Shown here: positions 1 to 7,541 of the stretch, in pieces
Layout: each line of letters starts with the position of its first letter
Position numbering within the stretch: position 1 is the first letter of the stretch
Assembly: GCA_019118725.1 (NCBI GenBank)
Contig: DWYO01000133.1
Coordinates: forward strand, 1 to 11,847
Origin: Candidatus Parabacteroides intestinavium
GTDB taxonomy: Bacteria; Bacteroidota; Bacteroidia; Bacteroidales; Tannerellaceae
Direction of reading: 5' to 3'
Length of the DNA stretch: 11,847 bases
Notes under the pieces: model-generated
What the model saw: the letters and a program-made list of their open reading frames with translations, nothing else
Told to the model about the DNA's origin: nothing
Databases searched by the model: none
Program-made: the position numbers and the translations under genes

Positions 1-95
1 GCCCCTTCTGCCAGCATCTTGCTTCCCGACTTGCCTCGACGTAGCCCGCTACGCCTTCTGCAAGCCGAAAAGCAATCCGCAAGACATAAGGGGGC
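1..95. repeat. Imperfect multi-stem palindrome (intergenic repeat)
   Basis: Several nested complementary arms are visible: GCCCC (1-5) with GGGGC (91-95), TCTTGC (17-22) with GCAAGA (79-84), CTTGC (30-34) with GCAAG (60-64), and a core CGTAGC (40-45) with GCTACG (48-53). The element may continue left of the window. It lies about 140 bases past the tamB stop on the minus strand and no reading frame uses it. The nested structure resembles a REP- or MITE-like intergenic repeat that folds into a long interrupted hairpin. It has no U-run, so it is not a classical terminator. Copy number in the genome cannot be judged from one copy. Confidence 0.5.
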
Positions 96-100
96 AATCT

Positions 101-127
101 ACCCAAAGTCTAATGACCGATTTGGGT
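101..127. repeat. Short inverted repeat / hairpin
   Basis: ACCCAAA (101-107) pairs with TTTGGGT (121-127), and an inner GTC (108-110) pairs with GAC (115-117) around the loop TAAT. The result is a ten-pair stem with a three-base bulge. No T-rich tail follows on either strand, so a rho-independent terminator is not supported. It could stabilise the 3' end of the tamB transcript. Confidence 0.4.
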
Positions 128-130
128 TAA

Positions 131-189
131 ACAGATTTTCGCAGATTTATTCAGCTAATATATAATCAGTGGTCATCTGTTGTATCTGT
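131..189. repeat. Inverted repeat with ACAGAT/ATCTGT arms
   Basis: The left arm 131-146 contains ACAGAT and GCAGAT. The right arm 175-189 contains ATCTGT twice and is its imperfect reverse complement; the arms are separated by 28 AT-rich bases. It is the closest structured element downstream of the tamB stop and could mark the transcript end, but it lacks the GC-rich stem and U-tract of a standard terminator. The remaining bases up to 237 are AT-rich and hold nothing else that I recognise. Confidence 0.4.
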
Positions 190-237
190 GTTTTCTGTGT
201 GCAATTTTTTTAATACACTCCTTGGGTACCGGCTTCC

Positions 238-3200
238 TTACTTGGGTTGCTCTTGTTTGGTGGTATCTTGTTGCAGCGGTACAGACCAAAGAGGGCGCCG
301 GCGTTGGAAGAGGTCTGAGAATTTGGTAAAGTCTTTCTTGAAGATAATGCCTACACCTTGTGTGGTGAGCGATTGTTTCAGATATTGATACATATCATTG
401 GCATGATTGTAGGCTTTCAGGCGTATATCTCCATTGCGTGTCAATTTGTATTCCAGATCAAATTCACCGATAAATACCTGTTTTTGCGTTGCGTTATTCT
501 TATATCCGAAGTTCCCGTTCAGCAATAGTCGGTTGTTGAGCAACTGACTGGAGAGGAGCATCTCGACTTCAGTATCCTGGATTCCCCAGTCTTGGCCTGC
601 CCGGATATTCGTTCCGATTTGTACCTTATCGGTAATGGAGTTGAGTAGACTGGACAACTGAGCGGAAAGGGTAGAGGAGGCCACGGCGGTAAACTCGTTT
701 GATGTTGTTCCGGACGCATAATACTCAGGCGTATAGAATTTGTTCAATACCAACAGATAGATGATTTGGCGGGTCATCATGTCGTCAGTATCAATCAAGC
801 TCTTCATTTGTTGTTCGAGTTCTTCATTAGAGCCAGGCAATTCCAAATCGAAGCTGATGCTGGGTTGGCGTAACATTCCGTTCAACAACAATACGCAATT
901 CACCGGTACGCTTGTACGAGGGCTCTCCAATGCCAGGCTTTGATCCAGATCGCTTAAATTGGCCGTCAGGTTATAGATGGCATTGATATCCATATTGGCA
1001 TTAAACGGATCACCATTGAATGAAATCATACTCCCGTCACGTATGGTGAATTCCTTGCGGATCAGTTGCTGTAAGCTAAAGTTATAGCTTCCCTCCTGAA
1101 TGGTAAAGTTGCCATACATACGCAAATCCGATTTGTTTCCATATTGAATTTGCAGGCTTCCGCTTCCCACTCCTTTTATTTTATCGCCGGCGTTAGGATC
1201 CATAATCAATTCGATATTGGCATCAGGTGTGATATCCAATAAGAAGTTCATACGCATTTCCACCCCTTCGTTTTCCGTGTCCAAGATCTCGTTAGCGATA
1301 GAATCTCTTATAGCTTCGTTTTGCGTAATTTCCTTTTCTACCTTCTTTTTGTTTACGAATGTAATGAAATCATACTCGGCTGCGGTGGAGTTTTTCATGA
1401 AATCTAGGTACACGTGGGTGTTCGGTTGGCTTTGCATATTGATGTCAAAGTTGATGAGCTGGCTATTTCCGTTGATAGCCGCGGTTCCGGATCCGTAGAC
1501 TTTACCGTAGATAACCGGATTATGCTTTTCCGGTGCATCAAACATCAGCATATCATTTGCCTGGACATTTACATGATAATCGAAATTCTTGAAGTGAGTA
1601 TGGTTGACCGTCAGATCGACTTTTCCGGAATTATTGAACTTGTCATAAATAGTCAGATTCCGGATCTTGATGCTGTTCTTGTCTAAGTGGACAGAGTCAG
1701 AGAAGGTGTAATAGGTATTTAGGAAATCAATGCCTAAACCTCCATCCTTGATAAAGGCCTCTCCTTCTACATTCAAAGCCTTGAAGGCTCCATACAGATG
1801 TATGTTCCCGAATCCATGTCCCCGGACATCCTTGGCGATTTTCTCCATGAATGGATGCAGAAAAGAAATATCAATATCGTTGGCATCAAAATGCAATGAC
1901 AGTCCGGGCTCGCGTTCAGGAGAACGAACCGGATAGATATATCCGTCTACTTTGGTTTTGGTCGAGTCGTTTTTGTAAATATCTCCTCGCATGAGGATTC
2001 CCTTTTGTTCATCATCCCAGGCACTGAAAAGGTCCAATTGGCCTAATGCGACGTTGTTGAACGAGAATTGCTTTACCTTCAGGTCTGTGTTGAGCATCCG
2101 GCTTCCTTGCAAGTCACAGAGGTTGAATTTTCCCGTTGCTTTTCCTGCGAATCGGACATTCTCTACATTCAGAATATCAAATATATATCCTAACTCAATA
2201 TTATTCAATTGTAAGTTAAGCGTGTCCGAAATGTCTTTTGAGATGGTTCCGTCCATAGTCAGGTATTCCGAATTGCGAGTTATCCGGAAATTTTCGATAG
2301 CAACTTTTCCTTCTTGGAGAGTTATTTTGGAGGGCATGATTTTCCAGATCGTATCGTTGATGACCAACGGTGTTTCATGCAAATTTATTTCGGTCCGGAG
2401 GGTTGCAGGCTTGTCCTCTTCACCCGGCTCTTCGATGAAACAGGTTGATGCAGACAAATCGGCCCGGAAGGTCTGGGTCTTGTTGTTTGCCCATTGGACA
2501 AGCGTCTGGATGCAATTATCTTTAGCATCCGAATGGACATTTATATAATTGCGCATCCCTTTCATGTTGAACTGAGTCGCCTTTACAATCAGGTCTATCT
2601 GGTCGTCCGGATTACTGCAATGCAGGTACCCTCCCTCGAAGTTCGATTGCCCCACACAAAATTGCGGCAAATAGGCTTCGAAGCGGAACTTATTGTAGTC
2701 ATTATTGTAAGCTCCGGTGATTCGGGCCGGTTGCTTTATGGTGAAAGGCAATTTTAGGGTAGACGATAAGTCATCCGTATTTTCAATGGTGAGCAAGAGC
2801 GAGAAATTGTTTGCCTCGAGTTGACGCTTCTTCTGAGTTGCCTTGATTAAGGTCGGGATATATCCTTTGAAGGTATTCATGAAGCTCGGGACAATCGTGG
2901 CGAAAGAATAAGCTCCTTTTATCTCGCCATTGATGAGGTCTGAGGTGATTTGCAGATTCCGGTCGGACGTATGCCCGGAGGCTTTGACCATCAGCTGGTT
3001 CAAGAAGAAACAACTGGGCTTTGTCCGGAAATCCAGGCTATCCACCTGAATGCTTCCTTCCAGATTATCGATAGTATTCCCCGTGAAGTCGGCTTTTAAA
3101 GACAAGGAAATATCCGGCTCCTCATATTTGTGCGAGAGGTTCAGTTTGTCCGGACGGAAATGGTCTATATCCGCGACAAAATTGAATACGGAATGTTTCC

Positions 3201-4707
3201 CTAAATGCTCGAACATACCATTGGCCTGTAAAGAACCGTTCGGGTCATTGACCTGAACGGTCCCGTCAAAAGCATTTTTTCGGAAATTGCCCGCCAACCG
3301 GATGTCCTGATAAGTATATTCCTTGAAGTCAAACCGGCTGATGTCAGCTTGGATATTTCCGGCAAAATGTCCGCCCACAGGGCGCTTTGCGTCAATTTGG
3401 ATGGCACATTTCGCCTTGCCCAGAAGGTCATTCTTTCCTAAGAGCTTCCCCAAATCCAATTCGTTGGTGCGTACACGTCCCTTCAGGAAAGCGGCAATAT
3501 TTTCTTTCTTGTTCTTTCCGAATACCAGATCGGTCTGTACAGAACCGATAGACGTAGATAACTTCCCGTAGGCAATCAGATGGTCAAAAAAACCGGAAAT
3601 CTCGCCGGTGAAGTTTATCGTCCCTAATTGTACCAAAGGGGCAGGTAGCCTGACCTTGTCTTTGCTGAAATTATTGACTAGACTTTCCCATCCGGAGGTG
3701 GTTATATACATCTTGCTTACTTGTCCATTGATGAAAGCTTCAGAAGGATGGGAGATTCCCTTTAAATCCATGTTCCCGACCAGCAACATCTTCGTGCTGT
3801 ATTTGAGGGTCAGGTTTTCCAGGTTGATATGATTGACATATCCATTGGCTTTTGCCGATAACTCGATGGAGTCTGTAAAGTTTTTCAAAGCCGGAACAAA
3901 TGGCGAGATGTCTTTCAGGCAGATGTGAGACGGTGCAATCTTCAGTGCCAGTGCGGCACTATCCAGAAAGTTGGCATAGAGGCTGTCTACCTGAGTGAAA
4001 TCCACACGGGCTTCGGATATGCGGAGGTTGGTCTGCGGGAGACTTATCGCAAAGTTCTGGACGTGTGCGCTATCCGGATTTCCTACGATTGACAAAGATA
4101 ACTTATTTAAAGAAAAACCGGAGGATTCTTTCAGGCTGAGTTTCTTGATTTGCGCATTTATACTATCGTTCCGCAATACCTTTAACGAGATTTTCGCACT
4201 CAAGTCGCGCACATCTACATGCTTGGCATTAAACTTCCCCGGCGTTTCCGGCATATCTTCTATGTCAAAGCGGAAATTCCCTTGTCGGATCAATATCGTG
4301 TTGAAACGAAGGTCAATATTCGGCTTGGGTCTGGGCGTTGTGTCCTTACGGGCGAACGCATCGATGACGAATTGCAAGTTTAACGGGTCTGATGTGCTTT
4401 TTTTGCTCAAATGGACGGTTGGACCAAACAACCGTATGGTGTTGAATACCAGTCGCCCCTCCAATAAAGGAAATATATCGAATCCGGCGGATACATGATT
4501 GGCCTTGAACAGGACTTTTCCCTCCTGGTCCTCCAGATACAATCCTTCCACTACCAAACGGTTGAACCATTCGATATCCACCTGCTCGATTTTTACCGGA
4601 ACCTTTAGCTTCTTGGTCAATTCCGTTGTGACCGATTGGGCTATTTTGTTTTGTACGAACGGAATGTTAACCAATAGGCTTGGCAAAATGTAAAGAACCC
4701 AAGCCAA
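238..4707 (-). CDS. tamB: TamB/DUF490 family envelope translocation-assembly protein
   Basis: This is a very long (about 1490 residues), beta-strand-rich protein with one N-terminal hydrophobic segment (roughly the first 20 residues as called) and a C-terminal TamB domain over about residues 1050-1480. Recognisable family segments include the region around residue 1190 (GSLQIQYGNKSDLRMYGNFT) and the one near 1270 (PVNCVLLLNGMLRQPSISF). Characterised TamB proteins are anchored in the inner membrane and span the periplasm as a lipid-binding beta-groove; they serve outer-membrane protein assembly or phospholipid transport. That role is inferred here from family membership. The start is uncertain. 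The called start at 4707 is TTG, but the frame stays open to a TAA at 4762-4764 with no ATG or GTG, and the upstream codons encode a basic-hydrophobic stretch (IKGLKYIVVVLLSL) that would complete the membrane anchor. The true start may be a rare codon such as ATC at 4746 or 4758. It lies downstream of the GH92 gene on the same strand and has its own promoter. Confidence 0.9.
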   Translation of the reverse strand: MAWVLYILPSLLVNIPFVQNKIAQSVTTELTKKLKVPVKIEQVDIEWFNRLVVEGLYLEDQEGKVLFKANHVSAGFDIFPLLEGRLVFNTIRLFGPTVHLSKKSTSDPLNLQFVIDAFARKDTTPRPKPNIDLRFNTILIRQGNFRFDIEDMPETPGKFNAKHVDVRDLSAKISLKVLRNDSINAQIKKLSLKESSGFSLNKLSLSIVGNPDSAHVQNFAISLPQTNLRISEARVDFTQVDSLYANFLDSAALALKIAPSHICLKDISPFVPALKNFTDSIELSAKANGYVNHINLENLTLKYSTKMLLVGNMDLKGISHPSEAFINGQVSKMYITTSGWESLVNNFSKDKVRLPAPLVQLGTINFTGEISGFFDHLIAYGKLSTSIGSVQTDLVFGKNKKENIAAFLKGRVRTNELDLGKLLGKNDLLGKAKCAIQIDAKRPVGGHFAGNIQADISRFDFKEYTYQDIRLAGNFRKNAFDGTVQVNDPNGSLQANGMFEHLGKHSVFNFVADIDHFRPDKLNLSHKYEEPDISLSLKADFTGNTIDNLEGSIQVDSLDFRTKPSCFFLNQLMVKASGHTSDRNLQITSDLINGEIKGAYSFATIVPSFMNTFKGYIPTLIKATQKKRQLEANNFSLLLTIENTDDLSSTLKLPFTIKQPARITGAYNNDYNKFRFEAYLPQFCVGQSNFEGGYLHCSNPDDQIDLIVKATQFNMKGMRNYINVHSDAKDNCIQTLVQWANNKTQTFRADLSASTCFIEEPGEEDKPATLRTEINLHETPLVINDTIWKIMPSKITLQEGKVAIENFRITRNSEYLTMDGTISKDISDTLNLQLNNIELGYIFDILNVENVRFAGKATGKFNLCDLQGSRMLNTDLKVKQFSFNNVALGQLDLFSAWDDEQKGILMRGDIYKNDSTKTKVDGYIYPVRSPEREPGLSLHFDANDIDISFLHPFMEKIAKDVRGHGFGNIHLYGAFKALNVEGEAFIKDGGLGIDFLNTYYTFSDSVHLDKNSIKIRNLTIYDKFNNSGKVDLTVNHTHFKNFDYHVNVQANDMLMFDAPEKHNPVIYGKVYGSGTAAINGNSQLINFDINMQSQPNTHVYLDFMKNSTAAEYDFITFVNKKKVEKEITQNEAIRDSIANEILDTENEGVEMRMNFLLDITPDANIELIMDPNAGDKIKGVGSGSLQIQYGNKSDLRMYGNFTIQEGSYNFSLQQLIRKEFTIRDGSMISFNGDPFNANMDINAIYNLTANLSDLDQSLALESPRTSVPVNCVLLLNGMLRQPSISFDLELPGSNEELEQQMKSLIDTDDMMTRQIIYLLVLNKFYTPEYYASGTTSNEFTAVASSTLSAQLSSLLNSITDKVQIGTNIRAGQDWGIQDTEVEMLLSSQLLNNRLLLNGNFGYKNNATQKQVFIGEFDLEYKLTRNGDIRLKAYNHANDMYQYLKQSLTTQGVGIIFKKDFTKFSDLFQRRRPLWSVPLQQDTTKQEQPK

Positions 4708-4768
4708 CGATAGCAGGACAACAACTATGTATTTTAAACCTTTGATAGTATATTCGATTAATTAGGTA

Positions 4769-4800
4769 CAAATGTAAACATTATTTTTTTGAGCATCAAA
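4769..4800 (-). promoter_or_regulatory. Bacteroidota-type promoter for tamB
   Basis: On the minus strand, TTTG (4800-4797) is followed after 20 bases by TACATTTG (4776-4769), matching the Bacteroidota consensus TTTG / TAnnTTTG in sequence and spacing. The upstream box overlaps the TGA stop codon (4798-4796) of the GH92 gene. Transcription would begin near 4763, leaving a leader of only about 5 to 55 bases depending on which unusual tamB start is used. Confidence 0.6.
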
Positions 4801-7111
4801 TCCCCCAATTCTTGTTCGGATTCGGTCCCATTTCCAATTCCAGCAAACCGCCATTCCGGATATCCTGATAGTCCAGATGGCACTTTGTATATGCCTTCCC
4901 GTTTAATTTTGCGGATTGGATATAGCGATTCTCCGGACTATTATGATGAGCTTGTATGCTGAACGTCTTTCCTTCGCCTACCTGAATGGTAATTTGTTCG
5001 AAGAGCGGACTGGAAATTTCATACCGTGTCTCTCCCGGACAAACCGGATATAATCCGCAGGCCGCCAAGATGTACCAGGCAGACATCTGTCCTACATCCT
5101 CATTGCCTACCAGCCCTTCTACCTTATTGTGATAAGCATTCTCACAAATGAAGCGAGACCAATATTGGGTTTTCCAGGGCTGTCCTAAACGATTGTAAAG
5201 GAACGGGACGTGATGAACCGGCTCGTTCGCATGATTATAATAGGCATTCCAGAGGAAATTGGCCGGAGTTTTGCTGAACATCGAGTCTAAGTCGGCTATT
5301 ACCTGCTCATTTCCGCCCATTATTTCCACCATACCGGTAATATCGTGAGGAACGAACCATCCCTGTTGCAGTTCATTGCATTCCACACATCCGTAACCCT
5401 CCTCCAGTTTCCCCTTTGCCGGCCAGGGCTCAAAGGTCCCATCCGCTTTTTTAGGACGGAAACTATGCTTTTCCGGGTCATAGATGTTTCGATAAGATTG
5501 CGCCAAGCGTGCATAACGGGCCGCATCCTCTTCTTTCCCTAAAGCTTGTGCCAATTGGGACATGCACCATTCCGTATAGGCATATTCCAACGTTTGTGAG
5601 ATGCTGGAAGGAGTATAGCCTAACTCCCCGTTTCCGAATAGCTTGGAGGTATTATCTGCATACTGATAGGCCTGTTGCATATCCAATCGGCAAATGCCTT
5701 TCGCATAAGCATCCGCCAGTACTGAAATAGCCGGGTTACCTATCATACATCCGGAATAAGCGTTCAGGAACTCCCATCGTTCGTAATAATGCTGTCCGCT
5801 CTCATCCGCCATCGAGGTCAACGAAGCCAAAACATCATTGACCAATTCCGGGTGGATAATGGTCTGTAAAGGCATCTGGCTACGGAATACATCCCATCCG
5901 CTGAATATCGTGCGTTTGGTGAATGCTTTCGAGGTGTGAGCTTTCCCATCGGCTCCGATGTATTGTCCATCTACATCGGTGAAAATTCGCGGATCGATCA
6001 AGGTGTGATATAGCGAGGTATAAAAAACTACCTGTTGCTCCTCGCTCCCTCCGGTTACTTTTATTTTAGCCAAATCCGCATCCCAAAGAGCGCGGGCACG
6101 GTCACATACGGCGTCAAAATCCCAGTCCCGGATTTCTGCTTTCAGGTTCTTTTCAGCCCCTTCTTCGCTAACGAATGAAATACCCGCCTTGAAAAGCACC
6201 TCTTCGCCGGCTTCCGTGGCAAATTCCGTAAAGAAGCCGATATGTTTGCCTTCATATTCTTGAGGATGCGGTATGATTTCCGCCTGAGAAGTTAGTGTTT
6301 GGAAGGCGTCACTTTCGATAAATTCTCTCCGGCGTGATTGCCCTTCCGGAATAGGTACGTTCCAAACGCCATAGTTTTTCAAGGGCTTGGAGAATTGGGC
6401 GTAAAAATAAACCGTATAATTGGCCTTTCCGTCTCCGTTCCCCCATCCGCCTCCATCCGGTGTACATTCCATCCTTCCGACAATGGTATGGTCATCTATT
6501 ACCCGAACCGCCTGATAGGTCGAAGTGCCGCCTACCCGGCGTGCCAAATCCAGTTGAATGCGCGATTGCTCGTGCTTCGGGAAAACAAAACGCAACATTC
6601 CGCTATGCGGCATGGCCGTAGCTTCGGCTTGTATCTGATAATCGCTCAATAACACCTTATAATATCCGGCCTTAGCCATTTCCGATGATTTATCATAATA
6701 GGAACGATACCCCTTTGCGCCACCTTCTTTGCCGGAGTTGGTGCGCAACTCCCCGGTCGTGGGTTGCACCAGTAAGTTCCCCAAATCGCCATACCAGCCA
6801 ATTCCGCTCATTTGAGTGAAAGCAAACCCCTCGATAGTTTCATGTTCGTAGCTATACCCCGGACCGTTATCCCCGCCGGTTATTGTATTGGGACTGACCT
6901 GCACCATTCCATAAGGCGTGGTAGCTCCCGGAAACGTTTTTCCCAATCCGTGATAAGCTCCGGCTGCATCTACATTCGTACTGGCCCCGATGAAAGGATT
7001 TACCCGATCGGACAACCTTGCTTCCTGTTTGGGGGATGAACAGGAAATAGCCCCTATACATAGTATGTAGAGTATGAATTGAGGTATGTTAATGGACGTT
7101 TTTTGTATCAT
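4796..7111 (-). CDS. GH92 family exo-alpha-mannosidase, lipoprotein
   Basis: A 771-residue glycoside hydrolase of family 92. Characterised members are calcium-dependent, inverting exo-alpha-mannosidases that trim N-glycans or yeast mannan. The N-terminus has a hydrophobic signal segment ending in a lipobox (AISC, Cys24), so it is probably lipid-anchored in the cell envelope. The mature protein opens with the family-typical DRVNPFIGA and later TTPYGMVQVSPN. The (alpha/alpha)6 domain carries GWDVFRSQMP (Trp406-Asp407), VECNELQQGWFVPHD with Glu577 at the position I infer for the general acid, NEPVHHVPFLYN, and GNEDVGQMSAW (Glu671-Asp672) in the region of the catalytic base. All hallmark segments are present and length is normal, so it should be active. 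Linkage preference cannot be read from the sequence. No SusC/SusD genes or other glycosidases are in the window, so it is not visibly part of a polysaccharide utilisation locus. ATG at 7111 is supported by the signal peptide directly after it. Its stop is 88 bases from the called tamB start, so read-through into tamB is possible. Confidence 0.95.
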   Translation of the reverse strand: MIQKTSINIPQFILYILCIGAISCSSPKQEARLSDRVNPFIGASTNVDAAGAYHGLGKTFPGATTPYGMVQVSPNTITGGDNGPGYSYEHETIEGFAFTQMSGIGWYGDLGNLLVQPTTGELRTNSGKEGGAKGYRSYYDKSSEMAKAGYYKVLLSDYQIQAEATAMPHSGMLRFVFPKHEQSRIQLDLARRVGGTSTYQAVRVIDDHTIVGRMECTPDGGGWGNGDGKANYTVYFYAQFSKPLKNYGVWNVPIPEGQSRRREFIESDAFQTLTSQAEIIPHPQEYEGKHIGFFTEFATEAGEEVLFKAGISFVSEEGAEKNLKAEIRDWDFDAVCDRARALWDADLAKIKVTGGSEEQQVVFYTSLYHTLIDPRIFTDVDGQYIGADGKAHTSKAFTKRTIFSGWDVFRSQMPLQTIIHPELVNDVLASLTSMADESGQHYYERWEFLNAYSGCMIGNPAISVLADAYAKGICRLDMQQAYQYADNTSKLFGNGELGYTPSSISQTLEYAYTEWCMSQLAQALGKEEDAARYARLAQSYRNIYDPEKHSFRPKKADGTFEPWPAKGKLEEGYGCVECNELQQGWFVPHDITGMVEIMGGNEQVIADLDSMFSKTPANFLWNAYYNHANEPVHHVPFLYNRLGQPWKTQYWSRFICENAYHNKVEGLVGNEDVGQMSAWYILAACGLYPVCPGETRYEISSPLFEQITIQVGEGKTFSIQAHHNSPENRYIQSAKLNGKAYTKCHLDYQDIRNGGLLELEMGPNPNKNWGI

Positions 7112-7151
7112 TTTAAGTGGTTGTTAGAATCAATCTCATTTAATCATTCTA

Positions 7152-7159
7152 CAAATATA
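7152..7159 (-). promoter_or_regulatory. Probable -7 element for the GH92 gene
   Basis: The minus strand reads TATATTTG here, an exact match to the Bacteroidota -7 consensus TAnnTTTG, about 40 bases upstream of the GH92 ATG. No clear TTTG is present at the expected -33 distance, so the promoter may be weak or activator-dependent. Confidence 0.5.
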
Positions 7160-7217
7160 TAACAAATTCCGTTTTGCTTCCTTGAGAAAAAATATAATTA
7201 TTGTTGCAATTATAGTT

Positions 7218-7270
7218 TTTATGCACGTAACTCCTTCATTTCGTTCAAAGTTAGATATTGAACGCATAAA
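7218..7270. repeat. Nested inverted repeat between divergent genes
   Basis: A perfect seven-base inverted repeat, CGTTCAA (7242-7248) and TTGAACG (7258-7264), has a nine-base spacer. It is enclosed by TTTATGC (7218-7224) and GCATAAA (7264-7270), which are also complementary. The left side has 17 extra unpaired bases. It sits between the two divergent promoters, where a regulator-binding site would be expected. No known operator is recognised. Confidence 0.35.
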
Positions 7271-7375
7271 TGTACTTCTGCTTATTCCCATTTTTTCCAT
7301 TATTACAGATTTTTTTTATCCCTTCAAGCTTATATTGACGATAGATTTCTGATTCCCCTTAACCGTAATGCTGTT

Positions 7376-7425
7376 TTGATTCTCAAATTCTTTTGATCTC
7401 ATTGCTTTCATTTTTTGAGAGTCAA
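7376..7425. repeat. 12-base inverted repeat upstream of the DUF1848-helicase operon
   Basis: TTGATTCTCAAA (7376-7387) and TTTGAGAGTCAA (7414-7425) are reverse complements except at one position, with a 26-base spacer. It ends about 27 bases before the candidate -33 box of the rightward operon, so it would not be transcribed from that promoter. A dimeric regulator could bind here. The rest of the 430-base intergenic region is AT-rich and shows no RNA gene that I recognise. Confidence 0.4.
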
Positions 7426-7451
7426 CCTTATGTATAAAAAGACAGGTGAAA

Positions 7452-7485
7452 TTGTAAAAATATTGCAATTAATTTCCTAATTTTG
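7452..7485 (+). promoter_or_regulatory. Bacteroidota-type promoter for the DUF1848-helicase operon
   Basis: TAATTTTG (7478-7485) matches the -7 consensus TAnnTTTG exactly. A TTG at 7452-7454 could serve as the -33 element, although the spacing of 23 bases is a little long. The predicted transcription start near 7491 gives a leader of about 50 bases before the ATG at 7542. Confidence 0.5.
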
Positions 7486-7514
7486 TGGCTCGTAGCATGA
7501 GATTAAAGTGCGAC

Positions 7515-7521
7515 AGGAAGG
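7515..7521 (+). promoter_or_regulatory. Strong Shine-Dalgarno-like AGGAAGG
   Basis: The purine run AGGAAGG is a strong ribosome-binding sequence for a lineage that often lacks one. It lies seven bases before an ATG at 7529 that is out of frame with the DUF1848 gene, 11 bases before an in-frame TTG at 7533, and 20 bases before the in-frame ATG at 7542. It therefore leaves the true start of the gene open. Confidence 0.5.
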
Positions 7522-7541
7522 AAAATCAATGATTGATAAAT

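Noticed and set aside
101..189. Rho-independent terminator after tamB
   Set aside because: Hairpins are present but none has a GC-rich stem followed by a T-run on the minus strand.
188..388. Short plus-strand ORF overlapping the tamB 3' end
   Set aside because: It is mostly antisense to the conserved C-terminal end of TamB and its translation shows no family features.
1991..2548. 185-codon open frame on the plus strand inside tamB
   Set aside because: It is antisense to a continuous TamB frame, with low-complexity, serine- and phenylalanine-rich translation and no domain.
4796..7111. Part of a polysaccharide utilisation locus
   Set aside because: No SusC, SusD, sensor-regulator or other glycosidase gene is adjacent within the window.
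7221..7352. Possible small ORF of 43 codons in the intergenic region
   Set aside because: It has an ATG but no ribosome-binding sequence, no recognisable motif and an AT-rich composition typical of chance; it also covers the inverted repeat.
7376..7425. Invertible (phase-variable) promoter flanked by inverted repeats
   Set aside because: The spacer is only 26 bases and contains no complete promoter, and no recombinase gene is in view.
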